Below are positions 24,790-33,728 of a stretch of 45,330 nt of DNA, piece after piece. A model generated the notes under the pieces. It was not told the DNA's origin, did not search any database, and was given only the letters and a program-made list of their open reading frames with translations. Within the stretch, counting starts at the first letter, position 1; each line of letters starts with the position of its first letter. This DNA is from an uncultured Variovorax sp. (GTDB taxonomy: Bacteria > Pseudomonadota > Gammaproteobacteria > Burkholderiales > Burkholderiaceae): the NCBI GenBank assembly GCA_946478645.1, contig CAMLCW010000001.1:1-45330 (forward strand). The letters run 5' to 3'. Made by a program: the position numbers and the translations under genes.

Positions 24790-25530
24790 ATGTCGACCGT
24801 GCTCGACCGCAATTCCGAATCCCCGCTGTGGGCCCAGTTCCGCGATGCGATCCGCCTGCAGATCCTGCAGGGCGTGCTGCCGATCGGCGCCAAGCTGCCG
24901 TCGGAGGCGGAGCTCGGCGAGCAGTTCGGCATCTCGCGCATCGTGGTGCGCGAGGCGCTGGCCGACCTCGTGCGCAACAACCTCATCTACAAGATCAAGG
25001 GCCGCGGCGCCTTCGTGTCGGCGCGCGAGCGCGACGAGGATTTCGTCTCCACCGTGCTTGGCTTCTCCGACGAGATGGAGCGCAAGGGCCGGTCGGTACG
25101 CACGCAGATCCTCGCGCAGGCGCTGCGCGCGCCCACTGAGCAGGAGGCGGCGTCGCTCGGCCTCGCCGACCCGGACGCACAGGTGGTCGCGCTCAGGCGC
25201 CTGCGCAGCGTCGATGGCGAACTGCGCCTCCTGGTCGAGACGGCGGTGCCGGCCGACCTCGCGCCGGGCCTGCACCGCACGCGGCTCGAGGACCGCTCGC
25301 TCTACGACGTGCTGCGCCGCCAGTACGGCCTGCGCCTGGTGCGCGCCGAGCGCTGGATCGACGCGGTGCTGCCCGACGCCGAGACCTGCCGGCTGCTCGA
25401 CCTGCCGCAGCCCGAGCCGCTCCTGCGCATCGAGTCCATCGCCTACGGCGCCAACGGCCGTCCGCTCGAGCACTACCGCGCGCTGCACCGCTGCAAGGCC
25501 AGCCGGCTGCACGTGCAGACGACGACCTGA
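24790..25530 (+). CDS. GntR-family regulator with UTRA domain (HutC subfamily)
   Basis: A 246-residue regulator. The winged helix (about residues 8-78: PLWAQFRDAIRLQILQGVLPIGAKLPSEAELGEQFGISRIVVREALADLVRNNLIYKIKGRGAFVS) is the GntR signature, and the C-terminal UTRA ligand domain (about 95-240) contains LRRLRSVDGELRLLVETAVPADLAPGL and IESIAYGANGRPLEHYRALHR. The start is uncertain: ATG at 24790, or GTG at 24772 two bases after the dehydrogenase stop; neither has a strong binding site. It is the third gene of the plus arm and probably represses the whole cassette through the palindrome at 21407-21428, released by a sugar phosphate. Confidence 0.88.
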   Translation: MSTVLDRNSESPLWAQFRDAIRLQILQGVLPIGAKLPSEAELGEQFGISRIVVREALADLVRNNLIYKIKGRGAFVSARERDEDFVSTVLGFSDEMERKGRSVRTQILAQALRAPTEQEAASLGLADPDAQVVALRRLRSVDGELRLLVETAVPADLAPGLHRTRLEDRSLYDVLRRQYGLRLVRAERWIDAVLPDAETCRLLDLPQPEPLLRIESIAYGANGRPLEHYRALHRCKASRLHVQTTT

Positions 25531-25550
25531 GGGGCAGGGCCCCGCTCAGG
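25526..25550. terminator. Shared hairpin covering the stop codons of two convergent genes
   Basis: CCTGAG (25526-25531) and CTCAGG (25545-25550) enclose a GC-rich inner segment that can extend the stem. The TGA stops of both the GntR gene and the acyl-CoA ligase gene are inside the arms, so one hairpin may end both transcripts. There is no T-tract on either side, so intrinsic termination is not certain. Confidence 0.35.
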
Positions 25551-27177
25551 CCCGCAGTTCGCGCCGCAGGATCTTGCCGACCGTCGACTTCGGCAGCGCG
25601 TCCACGATCTGCACATGGCGCGGCAGCTTGTAGCCCGTGAGCTGCCGGCGGCAGAAGGCGAGCACCTCGTCCTCGCTCACGCTGGCGCCCGGCGCGCGCA
25701 CCACGAAGAGCTTGACGGCCTCGCCCATCTTCTCGTCGGGCACCCCGACGCAGGCGCATTCGGCCACGCCCGGGCAGGCGCTGGCCACGGCCTCGATCTC
25801 GTTGGGGTACACGTTGAAGCCCGAGACCAGGACCATGTCCTTCTTGCGGTCCACGATCCTGAGGAAGCCGCGCGCGTCGAACACGCCCACGTCGCCGGTG
25901 CGGAAGTAGCCGTCGGCGGTGAAGGCCTCGGCGTTCGCCTCGGGCTTCTCCCAGTAGCCGCGCATCACCTGCGGGCCCTTGACGCAGACCTCGCCGGCTT
26001 CGCCGTGCGGCACCTCGCGACCGGTCTCGTCGAGCAGCCGGATGTCGGTCGAGGGCAGCGGCAGCCCGGTGGTGGCCGTGAACTCGTTCACCGCGGCCGG
26101 GTTGAAGCTGACGATCGGCGAGGTCTCCGACAGCCCGTAGCCTTCGCGGATGAACTGTCCGGTGATCGCCTGCCAGCGCGCCGACACCGTGGGCACGATG
26201 GCCGCGCCGCCGCCGGCCGCGAGCTTGAGGCGCGACCAGTCGACCTCGGGCAGCTGCGGGTGCAGCGTGAGGCCGGCGTAGAGCGTGTTGACGCCGGTGA
26301 TCACCGTCGGGCGCGCCGCGCGCAGCGTGGCGACGAAGCCGTCCATGTCGCGCGGATTGGCCACCAGCCAGTTGTCGGCGCCGATGCTGAAGTAGCTGAT
26401 GAAGTTCACCATCAGCGCGAAGATGTGATAGAGCGGGATCGCGGTGACCACCACCTCTTCGCCCTCGGCGCGCGCGGCCGGCATGAAGAGCGCGAACTGC
26501 GCGCAGTTGGCGAGCAGGTTGCCGTGCGAGAGCGCCGCGCCCTTCGACACGCCGGTGGTGCCGCCCGTGTACTGCAGGAAGATCAGGTCGTCGGCGTTGG
26601 CCTCGACGGGCGTGAACGGCAGCGCCTCGCCGGCGGCGAGCACCTGGGCCAGGTTGGCCGCTTCCGTCAGGCGCGCATCGACGGGCGGGCTCGGCAGCGG
26701 GCTGTCGGCCGCGAGGCCGAGGCCGGCGGTGACCACGCGGCGCACCGGCGTCGCGGCCGCCACTTCGGCGAAGGTGGGCGTGGCGCCGTTGAAGATGACC
26801 AGCGTCTGCGCACCGGCATCGGCGAGCTGGTGCGCGAGTTCGCGCGGCGTGTAGAGCGGGTTGACGTTCACCTGCACCGCGCCCGCGCGCAGGATGCCCA
26901 GCAGCACCACCGGAAAGGCCAGGATGTTGGGCGTCATCACCGCCACGCGGTCGCCCGGCTTCACGCCCTCGGCCTGCAGCCAGGCCGCGAAGTTGCGCGA
27001 CAGGCGGTCGAGTTCGCCGTAGGTCAGCGTCTGGCCCAGCGAGCGGAACGCCGGCCGGGCCGCATGGCGGGCCATGGCGGCTTCCATCATCGCGGTGACG
27101 CTGGCGTGGGTCTCGGGGGCGATCTCGGCGGGGATGCCGAATTCGCGGTAGGTGGCGAGCCAGGGGCGTTCCTGCAT
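25546..27177 (-). CDS. Long-chain acyl-CoA synthetase (AMP-binding, FadD-like)
   Basis: A 543-residue acyl-adenylate-forming enzyme. The phosphate loop LQYTGGTTGVSKGA, the motif YGLSETSP, and the C-terminal RTGDVGVFDARGFLRIVDRKKDMVLVSGFNVYPNEIE and GKILRREL are all present in order, the last holding the catalytic Lys. The ATG at 27177 has AGGAGA upstream; the longer open frame to 28275 runs through the sulfatase gene. It joins a fatty acid to CoA using ATP. It is the last gene of the alkyl-sulfate operon and would feed the fatty acid made there into beta-oxidation. Confidence 0.93.
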   Translation of the reverse strand: MQERPWLATYREFGIPAEIAPETHASVTAMMEAAMARHAARPAFRSLGQTLTYGELDRLSRNFAAWLQAEGVKPGDRVAVMTPNILAFPVVLLGILRAGAVQVNVNPLYTPRELAHQLADAGAQTLVIFNGATPTFAEVAAATPVRRVVTAGLGLAADSPLPSPPVDARLTEAANLAQVLAAGEALPFTPVEANADDLIFLQYTGGTTGVSKGAALSHGNLLANCAQFALFMPAARAEGEEVVVTAIPLYHIFALMVNFISYFSIGADNWLVANPRDMDGFVATLRAARPTVITGVNTLYAGLTLHPQLPEVDWSRLKLAAGGGAAIVPTVSARWQAITGQFIREGYGLSETSPIVSFNPAAVNEFTATTGLPLPSTDIRLLDETGREVPHGEAGEVCVKGPQVMRGYWEKPEANAEAFTADGYFRTGDVGVFDARGFLRIVDRKKDMVLVSGFNVYPNEIEAVASACPGVAECACVGVPDEKMGEAVKLFVVRAPGASVSEDEVLAFCRRQLTGYKLPRHVQIVDALPKSTVGKILRRELRA

Positions 27178-27209
27178 GGGGTGTCTCCTTTGGGTTTTTG
27201 TTCCGGTCT

Positions 27210-29159
27210 TCAGGGCGTGACGATACCGAACAGCGGATCGAATTCTTCGAGGTTGGCGAAGATCGCGCCGAGCGCCTTCGGATCGCCTTCGAGCCGCGCT
27301 TCGCCGCTTTCGACCAGCTTGGGCAGCGGCACCTTGGCCAGCAGCATCTTGAAGAAGGCCGGCTGCGAAAGCGACAAGGTGGCCTGCGGCGCCGCGAGCT
27401 TGCGGCCCTTGGTGTTGTTGAGCACCGCGTTCGAAAGCTCGAGCGCGTAGGTTTCGCGGCTGTCGGTGAAGTTCACCTGCACGCCGAGGTTCATGCCGTC
27501 GACCTTGCGGTGGTTCAGGCGCACCGCGAGGAAGTCGAAGATCAGCTCGGGCGTCATGCCGCGCACCATGTCCGGCCCCTGGCTCGACAGGCGAACCTGG
27601 CGGATGCCGTTGCGCAGCTCCTGCGCGCCCACGAGGTAGGCGTTGCGCCACACGCCCGACTCGGCCTGGTAGCCGAGTTGCTCGAGGATGTCGGCCTGCA
27701 GCAGCCGCGCGCGCTCGTTGCCGGGCTCGGCCATCACCGCGTTGTTGTTGAGTTCGGCGGCCCAGCGGTAGTCGCCCGCCTCGTAGGCGCTGCGGGCCTT
27801 GGCCATCACGGCCTCCACGCCACCGATGGCCGCGACATAGCGCCTGGCGTTCTCGGCCGGCGGCAGCGGGTCGAGCGTGGCGGGGTTGCTGTCGTAGTAG
27901 CCGAGGTAGTAGTTGTAGACGCCGCGCAGGTTGTGGCTCAGCGTGCCGTAGTAGCCGCGCGTGGAGAAGTCGTTGCGCAGCCCCTGCGGTATGTAGCCGA
28001 CGTTGCCGAGGTCGTTCATCTTGGCGCCCTTGTTCGCCAGGTTCAGCGCGGCGTCGTGCATGTAGCGGTAGATGTCGCGCTGGTTCGCCAGGTGCTTGCG
28101 GATGCGCTCCGGCCCCCACACGGGCCAGTGGTGGCTGCGGAATGCGACGCTCGCCTCGGGCGCGAAGTCGATCATCTCGTTGATGTACTTGCTCCAGCCG
28201 AGCGCGTCGCGCGCCTTCGCGCCGCGCACGGTGTAGATGTTGTGCATGTTGGCGGTCACCACTTCCGACAGGCACAGCGCCTTCAGCTCGGGAAGGTAGA
28301 AGGCGAACTCGGAAGGCGCCTCCGAGCCGTTGGCCATCTGGAACACGATGCGCCGGCCGTCGACCACGCGTTCCTCGCCGGTCTTCTTCACGTAGTCGGT
28401 GGGCGCGATCAGGCCCATGCTGCCGATGCTCAAACCCTTGCCGAGTCCGCTGCCGACGCCGCCGCGCTCGTTGGAGGGCAGCGGCGTGCCGAACTGGTAC
28501 TGGGCGCGGCGGGTCATGGCATTGCCGGCCAGCACGTTCTCGGCCACCGCATGGTCCATGAAGCCCTCGGGCGCGATGACCGGCACCTTGCCGGCCTTCA
28601 CGTCGGCCTCGTCGACCACGCCGCGCACGCCGCCGAAGTGGTCGACGTGGCTGTGGGTGTAGATGACCGCGACCACCGGCTTGTGGCCGAGCTTTTCCAT
28701 CGCGAACGCGAGCGTGGCGCGCGCCATCTCGGCCGTGAGCAGCGGATCGATGACGATCCAGCCGGTCTTGCCGGCGACCAGCGTCATGTTGGCGAGGTCG
28801 TAGCCGCGGACCTGCCAGATGCCGTCCGTCACCTTGAACAGGCCGGCCTCGTTGTTGAGCTTCTCCTGGCGCCAGAGGCTCGGGTTGACCGAGGCCGGCG
28901 CCTCGCCCTGGATGAAGCCGAACTGCGTGCCGTCCCAGACGGTGTTGCCCTGGGCGTCCTTGACCAGCGCGTCGGGCAGGCGTGCCACGAGGCCGCGCGC
29001 GGCGTCCTCGAAATCCTGCGGATCGGAAAGCGCCAGCGCCGCACCGAACTGCCGGTTGGCCTGGGCGGTGGTGGCGGTGGCCGGCTTGGGGTCATGTGCT
29101 TGCGCGGACAACGCACCGCAGGCGAGGGCTGCGGCGAGGGCGAGGGGCTTGATGGACAT
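27210..29159 (-). CDS. Secreted alkylsulfatase (SdsA/BDS1-type MBL-fold sulfatase)
   Basis: A 649-residue zinc alkylsulfatase. A Sec signal peptide (MSIKPLALAAALACGALSAQA, cleavage near residue 21) sends it to the periplasm. The metal motif is complete, THSHVDHFGG. Further marks are WIVIDPLLTAEMARATLAFA, EVVTANMHNIYTVRGAKARDALGWSKYI, and RSHHWPVWG with the late His ligands. A helical dimerisation domain (about 420-520) and a C-terminal SCP2-like lipid-binding domain (about 530-649) complete the family layout. Length equals that of SdsA1 and relatives. It releases sulfate from alkyl sulfates such as dodecyl sulfate, giving the alcohol. Its operon neighbours encode every following step to acyl-CoA. 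Confidence 0.94.
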   Translation of the reverse strand: MSIKPLALAAALACGALSAQAHDPKPATATTAQANRQFGAALALSDPQDFEDAARGLVARLPDALVKDAQGNTVWDGTQFGFIQGEAPASVNPSLWRQEKLNNEAGLFKVTDGIWQVRGYDLANMTLVAGKTGWIVIDPLLTAEMARATLAFAMEKLGHKPVVAVIYTHSHVDHFGGVRGVVDEADVKAGKVPVIAPEGFMDHAVAENVLAGNAMTRRAQYQFGTPLPSNERGGVGSGLGKGLSIGSMGLIAPTDYVKKTGEERVVDGRRIVFQMANGSEAPSEFAFYLPELKALCLSEVVTANMHNIYTVRGAKARDALGWSKYINEMIDFAPEASVAFRSHHWPVWGPERIRKHLANQRDIYRYMHDAALNLANKGAKMNDLGNVGYIPQGLRNDFSTRGYYGTLSHNLRGVYNYYLGYYDSNPATLDPLPPAENARRYVAAIGGVEAVMAKARSAYEAGDYRWAAELNNNAVMAEPGNERARLLQADILEQLGYQAESGVWRNAYLVGAQELRNGIRQVRLSSQGPDMVRGMTPELIFDFLAVRLNHRKVDGMNLGVQVNFTDSRETYALELSNAVLNNTKGRKLAAPQATLSLSQPAFFKMLLAKVPLPKLVESGEARLEGDPKALGAIFANLEEFDPLFGIVTP

Positions 29160-29205
29160 GGATGGCTCTGTAGCGGAACGGAAAAAATGCGGTGCGTGCA
29201 ACGGG

Positions 29206-30900
29206 TCAGGCGAGGGCTGGCATGGGTTGGGCCATGGGCGTGGCCGTGGCTTCGGGCGCCGGCATGGTACGCCCGATGGCCCGGTCGGCCATGCGTGCAT
29301 CCTCGAGGATCATGTCGACCGCCTTCTCGCCGATCATGATGGTCGGCGCATTGGTGTTGCCGCCGATCACGGTCGGCATCACCGAGGCATCGACCACGCG
29401 CAGGCCACGCACGCCGTGCACGCGCAGCCGGGCGTCGACCACGGCCATGTCGTCGGTGCCCATCCGGCAGGTGCCCACGGGGTGGTACTGCGTGTCGGCA
29501 CGGTTGCGGATGTCGCGCGCCAGCCCGGCCGGATCGTCGGCGCGCGTGGGGTAGAGCTGCTTGCCGCGCACGCCATCGAACGGGTGCGACTCGATGATGC
29601 GCTGCTGGATCTGCGCGCCCCTGACGAGCAGGTCGAGGTCGCGCTCGTCGCTGAAAAAGCGTGGATCGATGAGCGGCGTGTCGCGCGGATCGGTGCTGCG
29701 CAGGCGCACCTTGCCGCGGCTGTGCGGGCGCAGCACGTCCACATGGCACGAGATGCCGTGGCCCAGGTGAAGCTTGCGTGCGTGGTCGTCGACGATGGCG
29801 ATCACGAACACCAGCTGCAGGTCGGGCACCTTCACCTCAGGGCTCGAGCGGATGAACGCGCCCGCGCCCGCGAAGGGGCTGGTGACCATGCCGGTGCGCT
29901 TCTTCTTCCATTCGAGGATGGCCGAGGCGAAGCTGGCGCCGCCGCGCGCCGAGACACCGAAGCTGGCGGTGTTGCTGGCCACGCGCCAGCTCTGCACGTA
30001 GTCGATGTGGTCCTGCAGGTTCTGGCCGACGCCGGGCAGGTGCCGCACCACCGGAATGCCCATCTGCTGCAGTTGTTCGCCCGGCCCGATGCCCGACAGC
30101 ATCAGCAGCTGCGGCGAGCCGAAGGCGCCCGAGGCCACGATCACCTCGCGGCGGGCGCGCACCTGCTTCAGTTCGCCGCCCTGGTGGTAGGCCACGCCGG
30201 TGGCGCGGCCTTCTTCCATGACGATGCGCGCCGACACCGCATGCGTGCGCACCGTCAGGTTCGGCCGCGCCAGGTGCGGCGTGAGATAGGCCTTGGCCGC
30301 GCTGCAGCGCTCGCCGTTCTTCTGCGTCACCTGGTAGATGAAGGCGCCTTCCTGCCGGGCGCCGTTGTAGTCGGGCGTGGCCGCGATGCCCTGCGTGGCC
30401 GCGGCGTCGACGAAGAGCCGGTTGAGCGGGCTCTCGTGATGCGCATAGGTCACGTTGAGCGGACCGCCGGTGCCGTGGTGGCGCGCATCGCCGCCGAAGG
30501 TTTCGTTGTGCTCCGAGCGCTTGAAGTACGGCAGCACCTCTTCGTACGACCAGCCCGGGTTGCCGAGCGAAGCCCAGTGGTCGTAGTCCCAGGCGTTGCC
30601 GCGCACGTACAGCATGGCGTTGATCGAGCTCGAGCCGCCCAGCGTCTTGCCGCGCGGCTGGTAGCCGCGGCGGCCGTTGAGGCCGGCCTGCGGCACCGTC
30701 TCGAAGCCCCAGTTGTTGATCTTGGTGGGCATCATCGCCACCACGCCCGCCGGCGCGTGGATCAGCACGCTGCTGTCCGGGCCGCCGGCTTCCAGCAGGC
30801 AGACGCTGAGCCCGGGATGTTCGCTCAGGCGCGAGGCGAGCACGCAGCCGGCGGAACCGGCGCCGACGACGACGTAGTCGAACGCTTCGGGGTTGTTCAT
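29206..30900 (-). CDS. GMC-family alcohol dehydrogenase (choline dehydrogenase-like)
   Basis: A 564-residue FAD oxidoreductase. The N-terminal FAD motif [20 protein letters not shown] and first GMC signature ([18 protein letters not shown]) are clear, and the second signature is [18 protein letters not shown]. The catalytic His lies in [12 protein letters not shown] and the second polar residue in [19 protein letters not shown]. The ATG at 30900 has GGAGACC upstream and overlaps the aldehyde dehydrogenase stop by ATGA. In this operon it would oxidise the long-chain alcohol freed by the sulfatase to the aldehyde. An alkJ-like role fits better than choline oxidation, since no betaine gene is near. 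The Ala/Pro-rich tail is ordinary. Confidence 0.92.
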   Translation of the reverse strand: MNNPEAFDYVVVGAGSAGCVLASRLSEHPGLSVCLLEAGGPDSSVLIHAPAGVVAMMPTKINNWGFETVPQAGLNGRRGYQPRGKTLGGSSSINAMLYVRGNAWDYDHWASLGNPGWSYEEVLPYFKRSEHNETFGGDARHHGTGGPLNVTYAHHESPLNRLFVDAAATQGIAATPDYNGARQEGAFIYQVTQKNGERCSAAKAYLTPHLARPNLTVRTHAVSARIVMEEGRATGVAYHQGGELKQVRARREVIVASGAFGSPQLLMLSGIGPGEQLQQMGIPVVRHLPGVGQNLQDHIDYVQSWRVASNTASFGVSARGGASFASAILEWKKKRTGMVTSPFAGAGAFIRSSPEVKVPDLQLVFVIAIVDDHARKLHLGHGISCHVDVLRPHSRGKVRLRSTDPRDTPLIDPRFFSDERDLDLLVRGAQIQQRIIESHPFDGVRGKQLYPTRADDPAGLARDIRNRADTQYHPVGTCRMGTDDMAVVDARLRVHGVRGLRVVDASVMPTVIGGNTNAPTIMIGEKAVDMILEDARMADRAIGRTMPAPEATATPMAQPMPALA

Positions 30901-32405
30901 GGTGTGGTCTCCTTCAGCGGCCGGGCCGCTTGTCGTTGTGGCGGTGGCGGAACGCGCGCCAGTGCGGGGTCGGCGTGGCCCAGGAAGTACTTCAGCGCGA
31001 GGCGCTGCACCCAGTTGCCGTAGGGCGGGTAGAACAGGCCGATCGGATAGAGGCGGTGCCGCTTGAACACGGTCTTGGCATGCGAGAGCTCGCGAAAGCC
31101 TTCCTCGCCGTGGTAGGTGCCCATGCCCGAGTTGCCGATGCCGCCGAACGGCGCGTCGTGGTTGATCGTGTGCCAGCCCCAGTCGTTGACCGTGACCCCG
31201 CCCGAATGCGTGCGCTGCAGCACGCGTTCGCGCTCGGCGGCATTGCGGCTGAAGCAGTACAGCGCGAGCGGACGCGGGCCGGCGTTGATGTGCGCCACGG
31301 CGTCGTCGAGCGCGTCGTACGGCAGCACCGGCAGGATGGGCCCGAAGATCTCTTCGTGCATCAGGCGCATGTCCGGCGTGAGGCCGGTGACGATGTGCAG
31401 CGGCATGCGGCGGCCCGCGCCGGGCTGCGCGCAGACCTCGACCTGCGCGCCCTTGGCGCGTGCGTCGTCGAGCAGCGCCTGGATGCGCGCGGCCTGGCGG
31501 TCGTTGACGATCGCGGTGTAGTCGTGCGAGCCCGCGAGGCTGGCGCCGAACATCGCCGCGAAGCTGGCTTTCACCTGCGCGACGAATTCGCCCACGCCTT
31601 CGCGCGGCACCAGCGCGTAGTCGGGCGACACGCAGATCTGGCCGGCGTTGGTGCCCTTGCCGTGCGCCACGCGGCGTGCCGCCTCGGCCAGCGGAAAGCC
31701 GCGTGCCACCAGCGCCGGCGACTTGCCGCCGAGCTCGAGCGTCACCGGCGTGAGGTTGTCGGCCGCGGTGCGCATCACCACGCGGCCCACGGCCGGCGAG
31801 CCGGTGAAGACGATGTGGTTGAACGGCAGCGAGGTGAAGGCGTTGGGGTCTTCGAGCTCCTCGCCCACCAGCGCCACCTCGTCCTCGGCAAAGGCTTCGG
31901 CCAGCATGCGGCGCAGCACCGCATTGGTGGCGGGCGTGACCTCCGGCATCTTGATCATCACGCGGTTGCCCGCCGCCAGCGCCGCGGCGAGCGGGCCGAG
32001 CGCCAGGTAGACCGGAAAATTCCACGGCACGATCACGCCGACCACGCCCTTGGGCTGGTACGTGACCTTCAGGCTGTTGCTCAGGAACAGCAGCTCCGGC
32101 CGGCGCCGGCGCGGGCGCATCCAGCGCGCCAGGTGCGACAGCGCATGGTTGATCTCGAGCGTGGCGCCGAGCACGTCGAGCATCTTCGATTCGGCCGGCG
32201 AGCGGAAGCCGAAGTCGCTGCTCATCGACTCGGCCAGCAGGTCCTGGTAGCGGTGCAGCTGCTGCCGCAGGCGCCGCAGCGCCGCCTGGCGTTCGCGCGC
32301 GCCGGGGTAAGGGGCGCGCGCGTAGGCCGCGCCCTGGGCCGCGAACAGGGCGTGCAGGCGGGAAACGGCGTCGCCGGAATGTGCGGGGAGGGAGCGGTCG
32401 TTCAT
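30897..32405 (-). CDS. Aldehyde dehydrogenase (coniferyl aldehyde dehydrogenase type)
   Basis: A 502-residue NAD(P)-dependent aldehyde dehydrogenase. [36 protein letters not shown] is the cofactor-binding region, [11 protein letters not shown] follows, the general base Glu is in TLELGGKSP, and the catalytic Cys is in [11 protein letters not shown], a pattern typical of the coniferyl aldehyde dehydrogenase group. The hydrophobic C-terminal stretch ([26 protein letters not shown]) is also seen in fatty-aldehyde enzymes attached to membranes. It is the promoter-proximal gene of the minus-strand operon, divergent from the AraC-type regulator. It probably oxidises fatty aldehyde to fatty acid. Confidence 0.92.
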   Translation of the reverse strand: MNDRSLPAHSGDAVSRLHALFAAQGAAYARAPYPGARERQAALRRLRQQLHRYQDLLAESMSSDFGFRSPAESKMLDVLGATLEINHALSHLARWMRPRRRRPELLFLSNSLKVTYQPKGVVGVIVPWNFPVYLALGPLAAALAAGNRVMIKMPEVTPATNAVLRRMLAEAFAEDEVALVGEELEDPNAFTSLPFNHIVFTGSPAVGRVVMRTAADNLTPVTLELGGKSPALVARGFPLAEAARRVAHGKGTNAGQICVSPDYALVPREGVGEFVAQVKASFAAMFGASLAGSHDYTAIVNDRQAARIQALLDDARAKGAQVEVCAQPGAGRRMPLHIVTGLTPDMRLMHEEIFGPILPVLPYDALDDAVAHINAGPRPLALYCFSRNAAERERVLQRTHSGGVTVNDWGWHTINHDAPFGGIGNSGMGTYHGEEGFRELSHAKTVFKRHRLYPIGLFYPPYGNWVQRLALKYFLGHADPALARVPPPPQRQAARPLKETTP

Positions 32406-32407
32406 GG

Positions 32408-32479
32408 TGGCGCAGTGTGCGTGCGCCACCCGCGCTTTCACGAGGTTGATGTGCGCCAGCGGGAGGTGAAAATGCGCCA
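32408..32479. promoter_or_regulatory. TGCGCCA repeat array between aldehyde dehydrogenase and araC-type genes
   Basis: TGCGCCA occurs at 32422-32428, 32452-32458 and 32473-32479, and in reverse (TGGCGCA) at 32408-32414. The last two direct copies are 21 bases apart, two helical turns, which is the spacing typical of AraC-family half-sites; the first two are 30 apart. The final copy overlaps the regulator's start codon, which would permit autorepression. Confidence 0.55.
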
Positions 32480-33572
32480 ACCGCTCAAAACTAGTGAAAA
32501 CCCGATGGATCTGACGGCTTCCGAATCTGCCCACGGCCATGGCCAGGACTGGCAGGCCGCCGCGCACAGCATGCTGGGCCTGGGCGCGCTGGTGGCCGAG
32601 ATGGCCGATCACGGCGTGGCGCCCGAGGCCCTGCTGCAGGGCACGGGCCTCACCGCGCGCCAGCTCACCGATCCGCAGGCGCTGATGTCGCAGCTGCAGA
32701 AGATCACCATCTTCCGCAACGCGCGCCGCCTCTCGCCCGAGCCCGACCTCGGCCTGCGCGCGGGCGCGCGCCAGCGGCTCAGCGACTTCGGCGTCTATGG
32801 CTACGCGCTGGCCAGCAGCCCGACCTTCGGCGCGGCGGTGGCGCTGGGCGTGAGCCACATCAAGCTGGCCGGGCCGGTGCTCGAGAAGCGCTTCCGCGTC
32901 GAGGGCGACATCGCCATCTTCGAGGGCCACGACGTGGTCGACCTGGGCGACCTGCTGCCGATGGTCACCGAGTACTGGTTCGCCTCGGTGCACAAGCTCT
33001 GCACCTGCGTGCTCGAGGCGCCGCTGCCGTCGCGCCTCCTGATGCTGCCGTATGCGCGGCCGGCGCATGCGCAGGCCTACGAGCGGCTGTTCGGCTGCCC
33101 GGTGCGCTTTGGTGCCGGCACGATGGAGTGGCACTTCGATGCCGCGGTGCTCGGCGCCGCGTGCCCCAACGCCAACCCGATCACGGCCGAGCTCTGCGTG
33201 CAGATGTGCGAGCGCCTGTCACGCAGCCTGCCCGAGGAATCCGACCTGGAACGCAGCATCCGCACCGCGTGCTTCAACAGCTGCGGCGACTTCCCGGCGC
33301 TCGACGAAATGGCCGTTCGGCTCGGGCTCTCGCCGCGCACGCTGCAGCGCCGGCTGACCGAAACGGGCCGCCGCTACCACGACATCGTCGACGAGGTGCG
33401 CGCGTCGCTCGCCATCGAGTTCCTGACCCAGACCACCCTGTCGGTCGAGGAGGTGGGGCAGCGCGTGGGTTTCTCGGAGGCGTCCAACTTCCGCAAGGCC
33501 TTCCGCAAGTGGACCGGGCAGGCGCCGGGGCACTACCGCGGCCGGCAGGCGGCGGACGAGGCGATGGCCTGA
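32472..33572 (+). CDS. AraC-family regulator (OruR-like layout)
   Basis: A 366-residue regulator. The N-terminal arabinose-binding-domain-like part (about residues 30-220) begins [27 protein letters not shown]. The C-terminal double helix-turn-helix (about 265-350) includes [34 protein letters not shown] and [32 protein letters not shown]. The start ATG at 32472 has GGGAGGTG ending six bases before it; an ATG 33 bases further in (32505) lacks any site. The layout matches the family that has an AraC_binding_2-like N-domain rather than a cupin. It is divergent from the alkyl-sulfate operon and most likely activates it in response to an alcohol, aldehyde or fatty acid. Confidence 0.91.
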   Translation: MRQPLKTSENPMDLTASESAHGHGQDWQAAAHSMLGLGALVAEMADHGVAPEALLQGTGLTARQLTDPQALMSQLQKITIFRNARRLSPEPDLGLRAGARQRLSDFGVYGYALASSPTFGAAVALGVSHIKLAGPVLEKRFRVEGDIAIFEGHDVVDLGDLLPMVTEYWFASVHKLCTCVLEAPLPSRLLMLPYARPAHAQAYERLFGCPVRFGAGTMEWHFDAAVLGAACPNANPITAELCVQMCERLSRSLPEESDLERSIRTACFNSCGDFPALDEMAVRLGLSPRTLQRRLTETGRRYHDIVDEVRASLAIEFLTQTTLSVEEVGQRVGFSEASNFRKAFRKWTGQAPGHYRGRQAADEAMA

Positions 33573-33610
33573 AGGGGGAGCGGGGGCGGGAGCGGGAGCG
33601 GACTTCCGGA

Positions 33611-33711
33611 CGCAGAAGGCGCAAAGGTTACGCAGAAGTCGCAGAAGAAGACAAGAAACTCTTCATGGATTCCTTCTGCGACTTCTGCGTCGCTTTTGTC
33701 TTCCTTCTGCG
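33611..33711. repeat. Nested inverted-repeat element built from CGCAGAAG units
   Basis: The core is a perfect pair, CGCAGAAGTCGCAGAAG (33631-33647) and its reverse complement (33673-33689), extended by one A-T pair outside, with a 25-base loop. An outer pair, CGCAGAAGG (33611-33619) and CCTTCTGCG (33703-33711), encloses it. The unit CGCAGAAG thus occurs three times in each orientation. It lies between the convergent AraC and EamA genes and may act as a bidirectional terminator or be a mobile intergenic palindrome of the REP type. Confidence 0.75.
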
Positions 33712-33728
33712 TTCGGCTGTCCGTATTC

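Noticed and set aside
30930..32471. Open frame upstream of and in phase with the AraC-type gene
   Set aside because: It is antisense to the aldehyde dehydrogenase and has no family similarity; the GGGAGG site before 32472 fixes the real start.
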